From the NCBI GenBank assembly GCA_900767415.1, contig CAAFYZ010000031.1, forward strand, positions 1 to 64,000: a DNA stretch of 64,000 nt, in the 5' to 3' direction. Both the position numbers and the translations under genes were made by a program. Origin of the DNA: Clostridia bacterium. Its GTDB lineage: Bacteria > Bacillota > Clostridia > Oscillospirales > CAG-272. Under the pieces are notes generated by a model. The model worked only from the letters and a program-made list of their open reading frames with translations, was not told where the DNA came from and searched no databases. Positions 6,540-14,407 of the stretch are shown one piece after another; position 1 is the first letter of the stretch; each line of letters begins with the position of its first letter.

Positions 6540-7355
6540 ATGGAATATACAGACGCCAAAACGGATATCCTCAACCGCCGTGTCGCCGAGGCGGTCACGA
6601 GCGGGACGAAACCGATCGAGCTTCTCTTCGAGCCGATTTATGACTGTGGCGGAGACGACGACATCATCGCCTATCGCGTCGGCGCGCGTGTGAACAGCTT
6701 GCTTGTCGGCACGCTGAACCCCGCCGATTATCTGCAAGCCGACGTGCCGGAAAAACTGCTGACCGATCTCGCCCTCCGCCTGATCGCGAAGACGGTAAAA
6801 GCGGCAAAAACGCTCTGCGGGCGGCAACCGTTGCCAAAACTGCTGGCACTTCGCGTGCCGACGACGCTCTTTTATTCGGAGGGCGGTCTTGCCGACCTCT
6901 TGGCGGCGGCGAGCGCGGGCGCACCCGAGGAGATCCCACTGTGCCTTGTTTTTACCGACGAGGCGATGGACGCGGACACCGAAACGCTCGCACGGGCGAT
7001 CACGGAGATCCACGCCGCTGGCTTTCGCTTTGCGGTGGATGGCTACGGCGGAGAAGACTTCCCGATGGAAAAACTGCTCTCCGTCTGTCCCGACCTGCTC
7101 TTTACTTCGCCGCGGGTCGCGGCACTCTCTTCCGACCGCGGTCGCGCGGCGGCTCTCGCCCCGTTCCTCAACTTCGCGAAGAGTCTCGGCGCCGAGATCA
7201 TCGCCGATGCCGTCGGAGACGACGGTGCTCTGCGGGAGTTCCGTGCCCGCGATGCCTTCGGCTTTTTGCCCTCTGCGGGATATGCCGGCACCGCGTGCCG
7301 CCCGATGGGAGCACTCACCGAAGAAGAAATCCGAAAACTGCAAAGCGAGGAATAA
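6540..7355 (+). CDS. Degenerate EAL-domain protein
   Basis: The ATG at 6540 has an AAAGGAGA site; an earlier in-frame ATG at 6489 lacks one. The 271-residue product is a lone EAL-type TIM barrel with its catalytic residues lost. LLFEPIYDCGGDDDIIAYRV aligns to the segment that normally ends in EAL, but the Glu is replaced (AYRV); RFAVDGYGGED stands where DDFGTG belongs; the catalytic Lys is missing and ADAVGDD replaces EGVE. It should therefore not hydrolyse c-di-GMP and may bind it or another ligand as an adaptor. It is the first gene behind the c-di-GMP riboswitch. No membrane segment or signal peptide. Confidence 0.75.
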   Translation: MEYTDAKTDILNRRVAEAVTSGTKPIELLFEPIYDCGGDDDIIAYRVGARVNSLLVGTLNPADYLQADVPEKLLTDLALRLIAKTVKAAKTLCGRQPLPKLLALRVPTTLFYSEGGLADLLAAASAGAPEEIPLCLVFTDEAMDADTETLARAITEIHAAGFRFAVDGYGGEDFPMEKLLSVCPDLLFTSPRVAALSSDRGRAAALAPFLNFAKSLGAEIIADAVGDDGALREFRARDAFGFLPSAGYAGTACRPMGALTEEEIRKLQSEE

Positions 7356-7448
7356 AAAAAGACGGCGGCAGAAGTGATATGCACTCAAACCTGCCGTGCC
7401 TCTTCGCTTTTTCTCACCTGAAGACAATCCGAAAGGAGGCGGGCGGCA

Positions 7449-8225
7449 TTGCTCGAAAAAAAAGAAACATCGGCAGAGCTTCGCCGCACGGTAACCGGGG
7501 TCAGACGGATCCGCCGCTACCGAAAGGTTCTCCCGCCGATCATCGGAGCATCGACACTCTTTCTCGTTATCCTGTATATCGTGTCCCTTTTGTTCAGCCG
7601 ATACGGCAGTTTTACCGTCACGGTCAAGGATTACGAAGACAGAAAATACGCACTCTCCCTCTCGGAGGGGAGCGACTTCCGCAACGCGACCTCTTATCTG
7701 AACGCCGCGGCGGCAACCAACATCACGAACATCGACGGCAACGACCTGCCGAAAGACCTGAACGACGTCGACGGTATGCACAACGGAGAGAACTATCTCG
7801 CCTATACCTTCTATGTGAAGAACACGGGCGAGGTCGCCTGCTCGTATCGGTACCGTCTGATCGTCTCCCGCGCCACGATGGGCATCGACGCGGCGGCGCG
7901 CGTGCGCGTGTATTATAACGGCGATTATTATAAAGCCGAGACGGACACCTACCGCCACGACGGCACGTATACCGATTATGCGAAGCCGAAGACAGGCGGC
8001 AACGGTCAGCCCGAGGTCGAGCCAGACGGCCGCGTGATGACAAACTTCTTGCGCGGAGACGTCATTCTCGAAGAGGAAAAAACCACCTTCGCCCCCGGCG
8101 ATATGTCGAAGGTGACGGTCGTCATCTGGCTCGAAGGGAACGACCCCGACTGTACCGACGATATCCTCGGCGGACAGTTCAAGGTGGATATGGTCTTCGA
8201 GATTACGGAAAACACAGAACAATAA
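7449..8225 (+). CDS. Membrane-anchored TasA/camelysin-like surface protein
   Basis: The start is a TTG at 7449 with a strong AAAGGAGG site 8 bases upstream; no ATG lies near the N terminus. The 258-residue protein has a basic cytoplasmic head, one membrane segment at about residues 30-52 (IIGASTLFLVILYIVSLLF) and a beta-rich extracytoplasmic domain. That domain has sequence signs of the TasA/camelysin fold: AYTFYVKNTGEVACSYRYRLIV and, near the end, WLEGNDPDCTDDILGGQFKVDMVFE, a pattern typical of SipW-associated Clostridia proteins. It lacks a SipW-type AWF cleavage region, so it probably stays anchored, perhaps as an assembly base or minor subunit for the matrix protein encoded next. The assignment to a fibre role is inference. 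Confidence 0.65.
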   Translation: MLEKKETSAELRRTVTGVRRIRRYRKVLPPIIGASTLFLVILYIVSLLFSRYGSFTVTVKDYEDRKYALSLSEGSDFRNATSYLNAAAATNITNIDGNDLPKDLNDVDGMHNGENYLAYTFYVKNTGEVACSYRYRLIVSRATMGIDAAARVRVYYNGDYYKAETDTYRHDGTYTDYAKPKTGGNGQPEVEPDGRVMTNFLRGDVILEEEKTTFAPGDMSKVTVVIWLEGNDPDCTDDILGGQFKVDMVFEITENTEQ

Positions 8226-8253
8226 GCCGACGGCACGCCGCCGCGGCACGGAA

Positions 8254-8348
8254 AAGCCCTTTCACGGCTTTCCTCGCTCTGCGCGATTTCCATTCCCATC
8301 GCAACGGGAAGGGAAGCCGTGAGAGGGCTTCGGAACATTGCCGTTTTT
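8254..8348 (+). other. Long intergenic hairpin before the TasA-like gene
   Basis: Bases 8254-8273 pair with 8311-8330 over 20 bp with only two G-T wobbles. Five T follow at 8344-8348 after a short CGG/CCG hairpin. It could act as a partial terminator or as an RNA processing or stability element that sets the level of the TasA-like mRNA. Confidence 0.6.
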
Positions 8349-8370
8349 GATAGATTCCTTCGGTATTTGC

Positions 8371-8388
8371 CATAAAGGGTGCTTTATG
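8371..8388 (+). promoter_or_regulatory. Small inverted repeat in the TasA-like leader
   Basis: CATAAAG-GGTG-CTTTATG, a perfect 7-bp stem with a 4-base loop, 44 bases before the start codon. It may be an operator or an mRNA 5' structure; no good separate promoter was found. Confidence 0.3.
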
Positions 8389-8431
8389 GAAATATATATT
8401 TACATTCCAACATTAAAAAGGAGAAAAGAAA

Positions 8432-9226
8432 ATGAAAAAATTCAGAAAGCTCGTTCCCGCGTTTGCCATGCTTCTGGTGAGCGCAACCGTCCTTGCATCC
8501 ACGACCTTTGCATGGTTCTCGATGAACAACAAGGTCACCGCTACCGGTATGGAAGTTACCGCCAAGGCGAATACGCAGTACCTCGTTATTGCGAAGACTG
8601 CGGCTGAGATTACCGGAAAAACCGCAACCACCACTACGCTTGCACAGGACAAAATGGAGGTCACCGGCGGTATCAAGGGCGACACTACCAAGGTTTACCC
8701 CGTCTCGAAAAACGGCAGTACGCCACTGACCGGCAACGGCGTGAATATCGCTGCAGACGCATGGTACACCGCGAACAGCAACCAGTATGATGTGTCTGGC
8801 GGTTCGACTGCGGCAAATCTCACCAACGCAAAGACAGTTACCTTTGGGACTGCTGATTACTTCCGTTGCTTTGAGTTCTACATCGGTCTGACGCAGGATT
8901 CTACCGCCGATTTCAACGGTGGCGAGACAGTAAGTGCAGACAAGAAGTTGAAGATCACGGCTTCGGCGGTTGAAGCAGTGGGAGACAGTGTGACCTCCGC
9001 TGTCAAAGCCGCCGTTAAGGTTGGCAACGGCGACGCTGCTACTATAACAGAAGCCCTTTTCTCTCCCGATGGCACCATCCAGATTCCTTCTTTCGTTCTG
9101 AAAAAAGACACTCCCGTGAGGGTTCAGATCTACCTTTACATTGACGGTACCGACGCAAATGTGAAGGACAGCAACGCGACCAAACTCGCGGGCAAGATGG
9201 ACTTCACGCTGGAACTTGTCGGCTGA
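8432..9226 (+). CDS. TasA-like matrix protein with SipW-type signal peptide
   Basis: AAAAGGAG precedes the ATG. The 264-residue product starts with a textbook SipW-dependent signal sequence: KKFRKLVPAFAMLLVSATVLASTTFAWFSMNN, where the AWFxxN motif follows the hydrophobic core. The mature part is Thr-, Ala- and Asn-rich and beta-sheet-like, ending in KMDFTLELVG. TasA and camelysin relatives of this kind are exported, cut by a SipW-type peptidase and assemble into biofilm fibres or surface layers. The dedicated signal peptidase is encoded next. Codon use is less GC-rich than in neighbouring genes, as for highly expressed structural proteins. Large hairpins flank the gene on both sides, consistent with separate control of its mRNA. 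TasA-like is inferred from signal type and context, not from global identity. Confidence 0.8.
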   Translation: MKKFRKLVPAFAMLLVSATVLASTTFAWFSMNNKVTATGMEVTAKANTQYLVIAKTAAEITGKTATTTTLAQDKMEVTGGIKGDTTKVYPVSKNGSTPLTGNGVNIAADAWYTANSNQYDVSGGSTAANLTNAKTVTFGTADYFRCFEFYIGLTQDSTADFNGGETVSADKKLKITASAVEAVGDSVTSAVKAAVKVGNGDAATITEALFSPDGTIQIPSFVLKKDTPVRVQIYLYIDGTDANVKDSNATKLAGKMDFTLELVG

Positions 9227-9240
9227 TCAAGCTATCCACC

Positions 9241-9282
9241 GCAAAGCACCGACAGGGGAATGCCCCTGTCGGGCGGCTTTGC
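9241..9282 (+). other. Intergenic hairpin between TasA-like gene and peptidase gene
   Basis: GCAAAGC...GCTTTGC encloses a perfect CCGACAGGGG/CCCCTGTCGG stem with an AATG loop. No T-run follows, so it is more likely a 3' stabiliser or attenuator than a full terminator. Confidence 0.65.
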
Positions 9283-9356
9283 AAAACGGGAAGGTTCGTG
9301 ACGGAAGCACCCGCCGTGCCGTATGCTTTCCGAATTTTTGAAATGAGGAAACGGGA

Positions 9357-10133
9357 ATGGAAAAACAGACGCAAAGCAAAGCAAAGAAGACCGTCGGCAT
9401 CGTTGTCAACGTGATTCTTTGGCTTTTCGTGATTTTTTCGGTCGGAGTCACCGTGGTAGCGGTTTCCGCCAGTGCGAACAAGAAGGGCGTGCCCTGCATC
9501 GGCGGGAACTGCTATCTCAGTGTTCTGTCCGACTCAATGAACGCCGCAAAACCCGAATGGGTCGGAAGCGACGCCCCCGACGGATTTTCCAAAGGGGATA
9601 TGCTCATCGGTCGGTATATCGTGGACGATGAGAAAGCCATCGCCGCTCTGCGTGTCGGCGACATCATTACCTTTGAGTGGGATATTACCAATGACGGCGT
9701 GATCTCCGAAGGAGAATACAACACGCACCGTATCGTCCGTATCGTGGAAGCGGACGGAAAAATCGATTATTTTGAAACACAGGGAGACAATGCCGATTAC
9801 AGCCGCGGACAGACGGAAAAGGTAAAACCCTCTGCCGTTATCGCGCGCTACGACGGACATAAACTCGCCGGGATCGGCGGGGGCATGAGTTTTCTGCAGT
9901 CCTCCCTCGGCTTCGGTCTTTGTATTCTTCTGCCCCTCGCGCTCTTCTTCGTGTATGAGCTTGTGATTTTTATCCGCACGGTGCTCTCGCTGAAGAACGA
10001 AGGGAAGAAGGTCATCTCGGCAGAAGACGAAGAGATGATCAAACAGCGTGCCATCGAAGAATATCTGAGACGGCAACAGGAAAAAGAGCAAAAAGATTCT
10101 TCTTCCGATTCCGATAACGACAAAAATACTTAA
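9357..10133 (+). CDS. ER-type signal peptidase I (SipW-like), first copy
   Basis: The 258-residue protein has an N-terminal membrane segment (about 13-38), the catalytic Ser in SVLSDSMNA, and His in NTHRIVRI, the Ser/His pair that marks archaeal/ER-type peptidases such as SipW rather than the Ser/Lys pair of ordinary bacterial enzymes. A second membrane segment (about 183-208) is followed by a charged tail rich in Lys, Glu and Ser that should lie in the cytoplasm. It follows the gene for its probable substrate. The tail contains EEMIKQRAIEEYLRRQQEK from about residue 225, resembling the tail of the second peptidase in this operon. Confidence 0.88.
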   Translation: MEKQTQSKAKKTVGIVVNVILWLFVIFSVGVTVVAVSASANKKGVPCIGGNCYLSVLSDSMNAAKPEWVGSDAPDGFSKGDMLIGRYIVDDEKAIAALRVGDIITFEWDITNDGVISEGEYNTHRIVRIVEADGKIDYFETQGDNADYSRGQTEKVKPSAVIARYDGHKLAGIGGGMSFLQSSLGFGLCILLPLALFFVYELVIFIRTVLSLKNEGKKVISAEDEEMIKQRAIEEYLRRQQEKEQKDSSSDSDNDKNT

Positions 10134-10165
10134 TAAGAAAACAATACTTTACAAAAATATATAAG

Positions 10166-10197
10166 ATCGGCAGAGCGACCACTCGCGCCCGATCGGA
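10166..10197 (+). other. Intergenic hairpin before the AAA+ gene
   Basis: GATCGG pairs with CCGATC around an inner GCGA/TCGC element. One of several hairpins that fill the gaps of this operon. Confidence 0.4.
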
Positions 10198-10219
10198 AAA
10201 ATAAGGGAAAGGAGAAAAA

Positions 10220-11782
10220 ATGAACGGATTTTTATACGGCTTTCAGTCCTGGTTCCGCGCCTTTTTCGGCAATATGCTGGACGGGATCCTGACCGTGTTC
10301 AAGGGACTGTTTTACGGCGTCAGCAAAATTTTCGACTTCCCGTATTATTTCCGCCTCTTTACCTCCGAGAGTCAGGGGTTCGGCGTTCTTGACTGGATTC
10401 TCGCGATTCTCGCCTTCTTACTCAGCATTCTGGTGTGGGTCGCCCTGTTCTTCCTTTTGGGACTCGGGATCCGACGGTATATCCGCTACAAGAAGTCTCT
10501 CGCCGTCAGTGAAGACCTCCTCGAGGAGATCGCCGACCTGCACCGCAACATCTCACGGCTCACCGCCGAAAAGGACCGTATCATTCAGCTGAAGGTTACG
10601 CAGGCGGGTCTTTCTTACGACCAGATGAAGCGCACCCTGCAGGAAGAGTTGCAGGCGGCGGCAAGCGGCGACGACAAAGAAAAGCAGGACGAAAAGGCAC
10701 TCTCCGCGAGATTCCAGCGGCTCTCTGCCGTGGACGAAAAGTACGCCTTCTTCCGTCCTCCCGTCTATCAGAACGACATCACGCTCGAGGGGCTTTGCGA
10801 AGAGTTGCGCAACTTTGCCTGCGTGAACAACGGACTGTATTATGAGCTCCGCACGATCCGCCTGATGATTGCGGGTCTTGCCGCGACGAAACTGATCGTT
10901 TTGCAGGGTATCTCGGGTACCGGTAAAACGTCCCTTCCTTACGTGATGGGCAAGTTCTTCGTGAACGACGCGACCATCGCGTCGGTACAGCCGTCCTGGC
11001 GCGACCGCAACGAGCTGTTCGGCTACTTTAACGAATTTACGAAGAAGTTCAACGAGACGGAGGTCCTCCGCCGCATTTACGAGGCGGGGTACAACGACGA
11101 TCTCAACATTATCATTCTGGACGAGATGAACATCGCGCGCGTCGAATACTACTTCGCCGAAATGCTCTCCGTCCTCGAAATGCCCGACCCGAACGAGTGG
11201 AAGATCGAACTGGTTCCTTCTACCTGGGAGGGCGACCCGAAGCACCTCGTGAGCGGCAATCTGAAGATTCCGCAGAACGTCTGGTACATCGGCACCATCA
11301 ACAACGACGACTCCACCTTCTCCGTATCGGATAAGGTCTACGACCGTGCGTTCGTCATCAATCTGGATGCGAAGGGCGTGCCCTTCGACGCACCCGTCAC
11401 GTCGACCCGCCGCGTCTCTTACAGCGAGATGGAAACCCTGTACGAAGAGGCGATCGAAAATCATCCCGTCGAAGAAGAGATTCTCGAAAAGATTGAAAAA
11501 CTCGATCTTTACGTCATCGAAAAATTCCGCGTCGCCTTCGGTAACCGTATCATGAAACAGTTGAAACGGTTCGTCCCCGTCTATGTCGCCTGCGGCGGCG
11601 ACGAACTCGGCGGCGTCGACTATATCCTCGCGACCAAGGTCTTCCGCAAGTTCGAGAGTTTGAACCTCTCGCTGATCCGCGACGAGATCCGTCCGCTGAT
11701 CACCTTCATGGATACCCTCTTCGGGAAGGGGACCATGCACGACAGTATCGCCTATCTGCAGATGTTGCAGAAGATGTATTGA
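10220..11782 (+). CDS. Membrane-anchored McrB-like AAA+ ATPase/GTPase
   Basis: GGAAAGGAG precedes the ATG. In the 520-residue protein an amphipathic N-terminal region is followed by a clear membrane segment at about 56-84, a charged coiled coil (95-170) and an AAA+ domain of the McrB/dynein-MoxR branch. Visible motifs: Walker A GISGTGKTS (230-238), PSWRDRNELFGYFN (258-271), the conserved W-[RD]-x-LxGYF element of McrB relatives, Walker B IIILDEMN (297-304), sensor 1 region IGTINNDDSTF (357-367) and an arginine in DKVYDRAF (371-378). Canonical McrB has a DNA-binding N-terminal domain; here that is replaced by the membrane anchor. The next gene could be the partner protein. Role in a matrix-export operon is unknown; remodelling or extraction of membrane or secreted proteins is inference. 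Confidence 0.8.
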   Translation: MNGFLYGFQSWFRAFFGNMLDGILTVFKGLFYGVSKIFDFPYYFRLFTSESQGFGVLDWILAILAFLLSILVWVALFFLLGLGIRRYIRYKKSLAVSEDLLEEIADLHRNISRLTAEKDRIIQLKVTQAGLSYDQMKRTLQEELQAAASGDDKEKQDEKALSARFQRLSAVDEKYAFFRPPVYQNDITLEGLCEELRNFACVNNGLYYELRTIRLMIAGLAATKLIVLQGISGTGKTSLPYVMGKFFVNDATIASVQPSWRDRNELFGYFNEFTKKFNETEVLRRIYEAGYNDDLNIIILDEMNIARVEYYFAEMLSVLEMPDPNEWKIELVPSTWEGDPKHLVSGNLKIPQNVWYIGTINNDDSTFSVSDKVYDRAFVINLDAKGVPFDAPVTSTRRVSYSEMETLYEEAIENHPVEEEILEKIEKLDLYVIEKFRVAFGNRIMKQLKRFVPVYVACGGDELGGVDYILATKVFRKFESLNLSLIRDEIRPLITFMDTLFGKGTMHDSIAYLQMLQKMY

Positions 11783-11800
11783 GCGGGAGGCAGACACGAT

Positions 11801-11835
11801 GCAGGGACTGCCGACGCGGCAGTCCCTGCTCCTTT
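11801..11835 (+). other. Perfect intergenic hairpin after the AAA+ gene
   Basis: GCAGGGACTGCCG-ACG-CGGCAGTCCCTGC followed by TCCTTTAT. A weak terminator or a processing/stability element. Confidence 0.6.
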
Positions 11836-11878
11836 ATCTATAAAATGACAACAAAACTTGACGAAAGGAGGAGCCGTC

Positions 11879-14407
11879 ATGACCGATACCCTCGAAAACG
11901 AAGAACAGGCGTCGGAACGCCGCGTGTCCGACTGGGGAGAAAAACTGCGCTTTGACCGTTCCTTCTATGCCAAACTGACGCTCTCCGACCGACAGGTCAA
12001 AGAGTATTATGCCGAGATTGCGACCGAACTTCTGAGTTATGAGAAGGTGCGCGCCTCGATGAGTTGGGCGGGCGTCGGCTTTACGGCGGGGCGGTCGCGG
12101 ATCGCGTATATCGCCTTCCGCGGCAAGACGCTCTGCCTCTATCTCGCTCTCGACCCCGACACGCTGACCGAAGGCCGCTACAAGGCGCAGAACGTCGCCG
12201 AAGTCAAGTCGCGGGCGAAGACCCCCGCCATGTTCCGTATCCGCAGTGACGGCGCGAGGCGGAACGCCCTCGCACGGATCGCCGAGACGGCGGAGCGCGC
12301 GGGACTTTTGCCGCGTCCCGACGGCGGGACCCCCGTTTCGGCAAAGGATTTTCCCGCCGATACCTTCGGCAATCTGATCACCCGCGGACTCATCCGCGTG
12401 CTCCGTCGGGACAGTAAGGCGGGGCAGCCCCCCCTGCTTAAAACGGCGAACCCCGTCGGCGAAAAGCCCCTCGGGACATACGAAGATACCGTCGCGACGG
12501 CGGAAGAACTTCTCTCCCGCCACGCGGTCTACCGCGATCTTTCGCTCGCCCTTTCGGAGGGGGAAGGAAGAGTCGAATGTTCCGAAAAACATATGCTCCG
12601 CGCCATCGACGAGATCTGGGTGCGCGCGGTAGAGGATGCGGTCGCCTCGCTCGACCGCCTGATCCGCAACCCGAACCACTATATCGCCGAGAGCGAAGAC
12701 GTATTGCCGATCGAGATGACGAAGAAGATCACGGGTCGTTCGATCGCTCATCTTGCGCGGCATACCAACTATCTGAACACCGACAGCGACGGAGAGATCA
12801 CGCCGACGAAGATGCTGAACATTTTCCGCGACGACTCTCTTCTGACCTATGAGAATAAATTTCTGAACACCCTTCTGAACCGCCTCTATCTTTTCGTCAA
12901 CCGTCGGTATACCGTCGCCAAAGAGCGCGGGATCGACGAGACGGTCGAGACGCTCACCTTCGAGAGCGACTTCGAGAGCGGACGCGGACGGGGAAAGGTA
13001 CGGATCGAAGTCTCCTATTCCGAGCGTCCGGAAGAAGAGACGACGCGCCGCGTCCCGCCGCAGGGCGGGCTGTATGCGCGCGTAGAACGCCTGAACGACA
13101 TCGTTACGGGCTATATCCATTCGGAATTTGCCCGCACGATGGAAAAAAACTTCATTCATCCGCCCGTCATGCGGACGAATGCCATCATGAAAAACAAGTA
13201 TTTCCGCGAGTGCCTCGCCCTTTGGGAGTTCATCGAGCGGTATGAGGACGCCGGGTACGGCATCACCGTCGACGAGACGAAAAAAGAGGTCTCGGCGGAG
13301 TATATCAAAGAGCTTTACAAAGGTGCCGTGACACAGTATTTCCTTTTCCGCCACGCGCGGGATATGGGATACGGCGAAGACGGGGAAACGGAGACGTACG
13401 CACTGCGCCCCGACTACGTCGCGGAGAGTGCCGAACTCTCGGACCCCTTCTCGGAGAGTTTTACCGAGGAGAGGGAAGAGGGCGCACCGACCGAAGACGA
13501 CGACCTTACCGCGGCGCTTCTCGTCGCACTGCTTGCCGACGAGATTCAGAGCGGTTACAGCGAGACGGACGGTTTTTCTTACACCTTCCATGCGCGCCTG
13601 CGTCTCTCGGAAGAAGACCTCAAAGAGAACTTTGCCCGCCTGTCGAACGCGCTCCTTTCGTACGACCGCGTGAAGATGCGCCACAGCAACGCCTACGCCG
13701 CGTATACGGCGGGGAGACAGACGATCGCCCGCATCGCGATCGCGGGGAAGAGTATGCGCCTCTATATTGCGCTCGACCCCGCCGCCCTGCCCGAAAAATA
13801 TCGGGCGGAGGACCGCTCGGACGTCTCGCGCTATGAAGACACTCCCGCGCTCGTCCGTGTGCGGAGCCGTCGGAGCGTAAAATACGCATTGGAGCTTCTT
13901 TCGCTCCTCGCGGAGAAGTTTTCGCTCTCCGCGGCGAAGAAAGCCCCCGTGCCCGTCTCTTCCGGGGACTATCCCGTCCTCCCCGTCACCGAGATGATCG
14001 GGAAGGGGTGGATCGCAGTGAAAAAACGCCCCGCCTTCTCCCCCGGCAGATCTCCCTTCGCGGGGATTCCGTTCGGCACGGCGAAAAGAGCCGAGGCAGA
14101 ACGCCTTTTCCGCTCCGACGAAAAACTTGCCGTGAACGAAGGCGAAAAGAAGGCGGAGATGATCCGCGACGGTGCCTACCTTCCGAAAGAAGAGAAACCG
14201 TCCGCACGTCCGAGTGCCGTCCACGCCCTGCACACGCTGATCCGCCCGGAAGGAAGTTACGACACGCCGACCGAGTACGGTCTGGATGACAGTTCCGGCT
14301 TTATGCAGGACAGCCGCGAAGAAGAGAAGAAGGAAGAAGAGACGGACGCCTTGTCTCCCGATCTGATCAAGGAGATCTTCGGCAGGGGAGAAAAGAATGA
14401 AGAATAA
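11879..14407 (+). CDS. 842-residue protein with duplicated module, possible DUF2357-like centre
   Basis: The ATG at 11879 has an AAAGGAGGAG site and is preferred over the ATG at 11858. No signal peptide or membrane segment is visible. A module of about 115 residues occurs twice, at roughly 28-140 and 566-680: both copies share ELLSYEKV or ALLSYDRV, then FTAGR or YTAGR, a LYLALDP or LYIALDP strand, a YKAQNVAEV or YRAEDRSDV segment and DTPAL-like or KTPAM-like turns. Between them lies a helical region with SIAHLARHTNYL, ENKFLNTLLNRLYLFVNRRY and NAIMKNKYFRECLALWEF, which resembles the DUF2357 region found in McrB partners. I see no PD-(D/E)xK nuclease motif such as McrC would have. The C-terminal tail is acidic and charged. 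It overlaps the next gene by 11 bases. The DUF2357 link is tentative. Confidence 0.6.
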   Translation: MTDTLENEEQASERRVSDWGEKLRFDRSFYAKLTLSDRQVKEYYAEIATELLSYEKVRASMSWAGVGFTAGRSRIAYIAFRGKTLCLYLALDPDTLTEGRYKAQNVAEVKSRAKTPAMFRIRSDGARRNALARIAETAERAGLLPRPDGGTPVSAKDFPADTFGNLITRGLIRVLRRDSKAGQPPLLKTANPVGEKPLGTYEDTVATAEELLSRHAVYRDLSLALSEGEGRVECSEKHMLRAIDEIWVRAVEDAVASLDRLIRNPNHYIAESEDVLPIEMTKKITGRSIAHLARHTNYLNTDSDGEITPTKMLNIFRDDSLLTYENKFLNTLLNRLYLFVNRRYTVAKERGIDETVETLTFESDFESGRGRGKVRIEVSYSERPEEETTRRVPPQGGLYARVERLNDIVTGYIHSEFARTMEKNFIHPPVMRTNAIMKNKYFRECLALWEFIERYEDAGYGITVDETKKEVSAEYIKELYKGAVTQYFLFRHARDMGYGEDGETETYALRPDYVAESAELSDPFSESFTEEREEGAPTEDDDLTAALLVALLADEIQSGYSETDGFSYTFHARLRLSEEDLKENFARLSNALLSYDRVKMRHSNAYAAYTAGRQTIARIAIAGKSMRLYIALDPAALPEKYRAEDRSDVSRYEDTPALVRVRSRRSVKYALELLSLLAEKFSLSAAKKAPVPVSSGDYPVLPVTEMIGKGWIAVKKRPAFSPGRSPFAGIPFGTAKRAEAERLFRSDEKLAVNEGEKKAEMIRDGAYLPKEEKPSARPSAVHALHTLIRPEGSYDTPTEYGLDDSSGFMQDSREEEKKEEETDALSPDLIKEIFGRGEKNEE

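Noticed and set aside
6462..8249. Long minus-strand open frame of 595 codons
   Set aside because: It is antisense to two well-supported genes, has low-complexity Arg/Val/Asp-rich sequence typical of GC-rich shadow frames and no ribosome site.
10220..14407. McrBC restriction system
   Set aside because: The AAA+ protein has a membrane anchor instead of a DNA-binding domain, the partner shows no PD-(D/E)xK nuclease motif, and both are embedded between signal peptidase genes.
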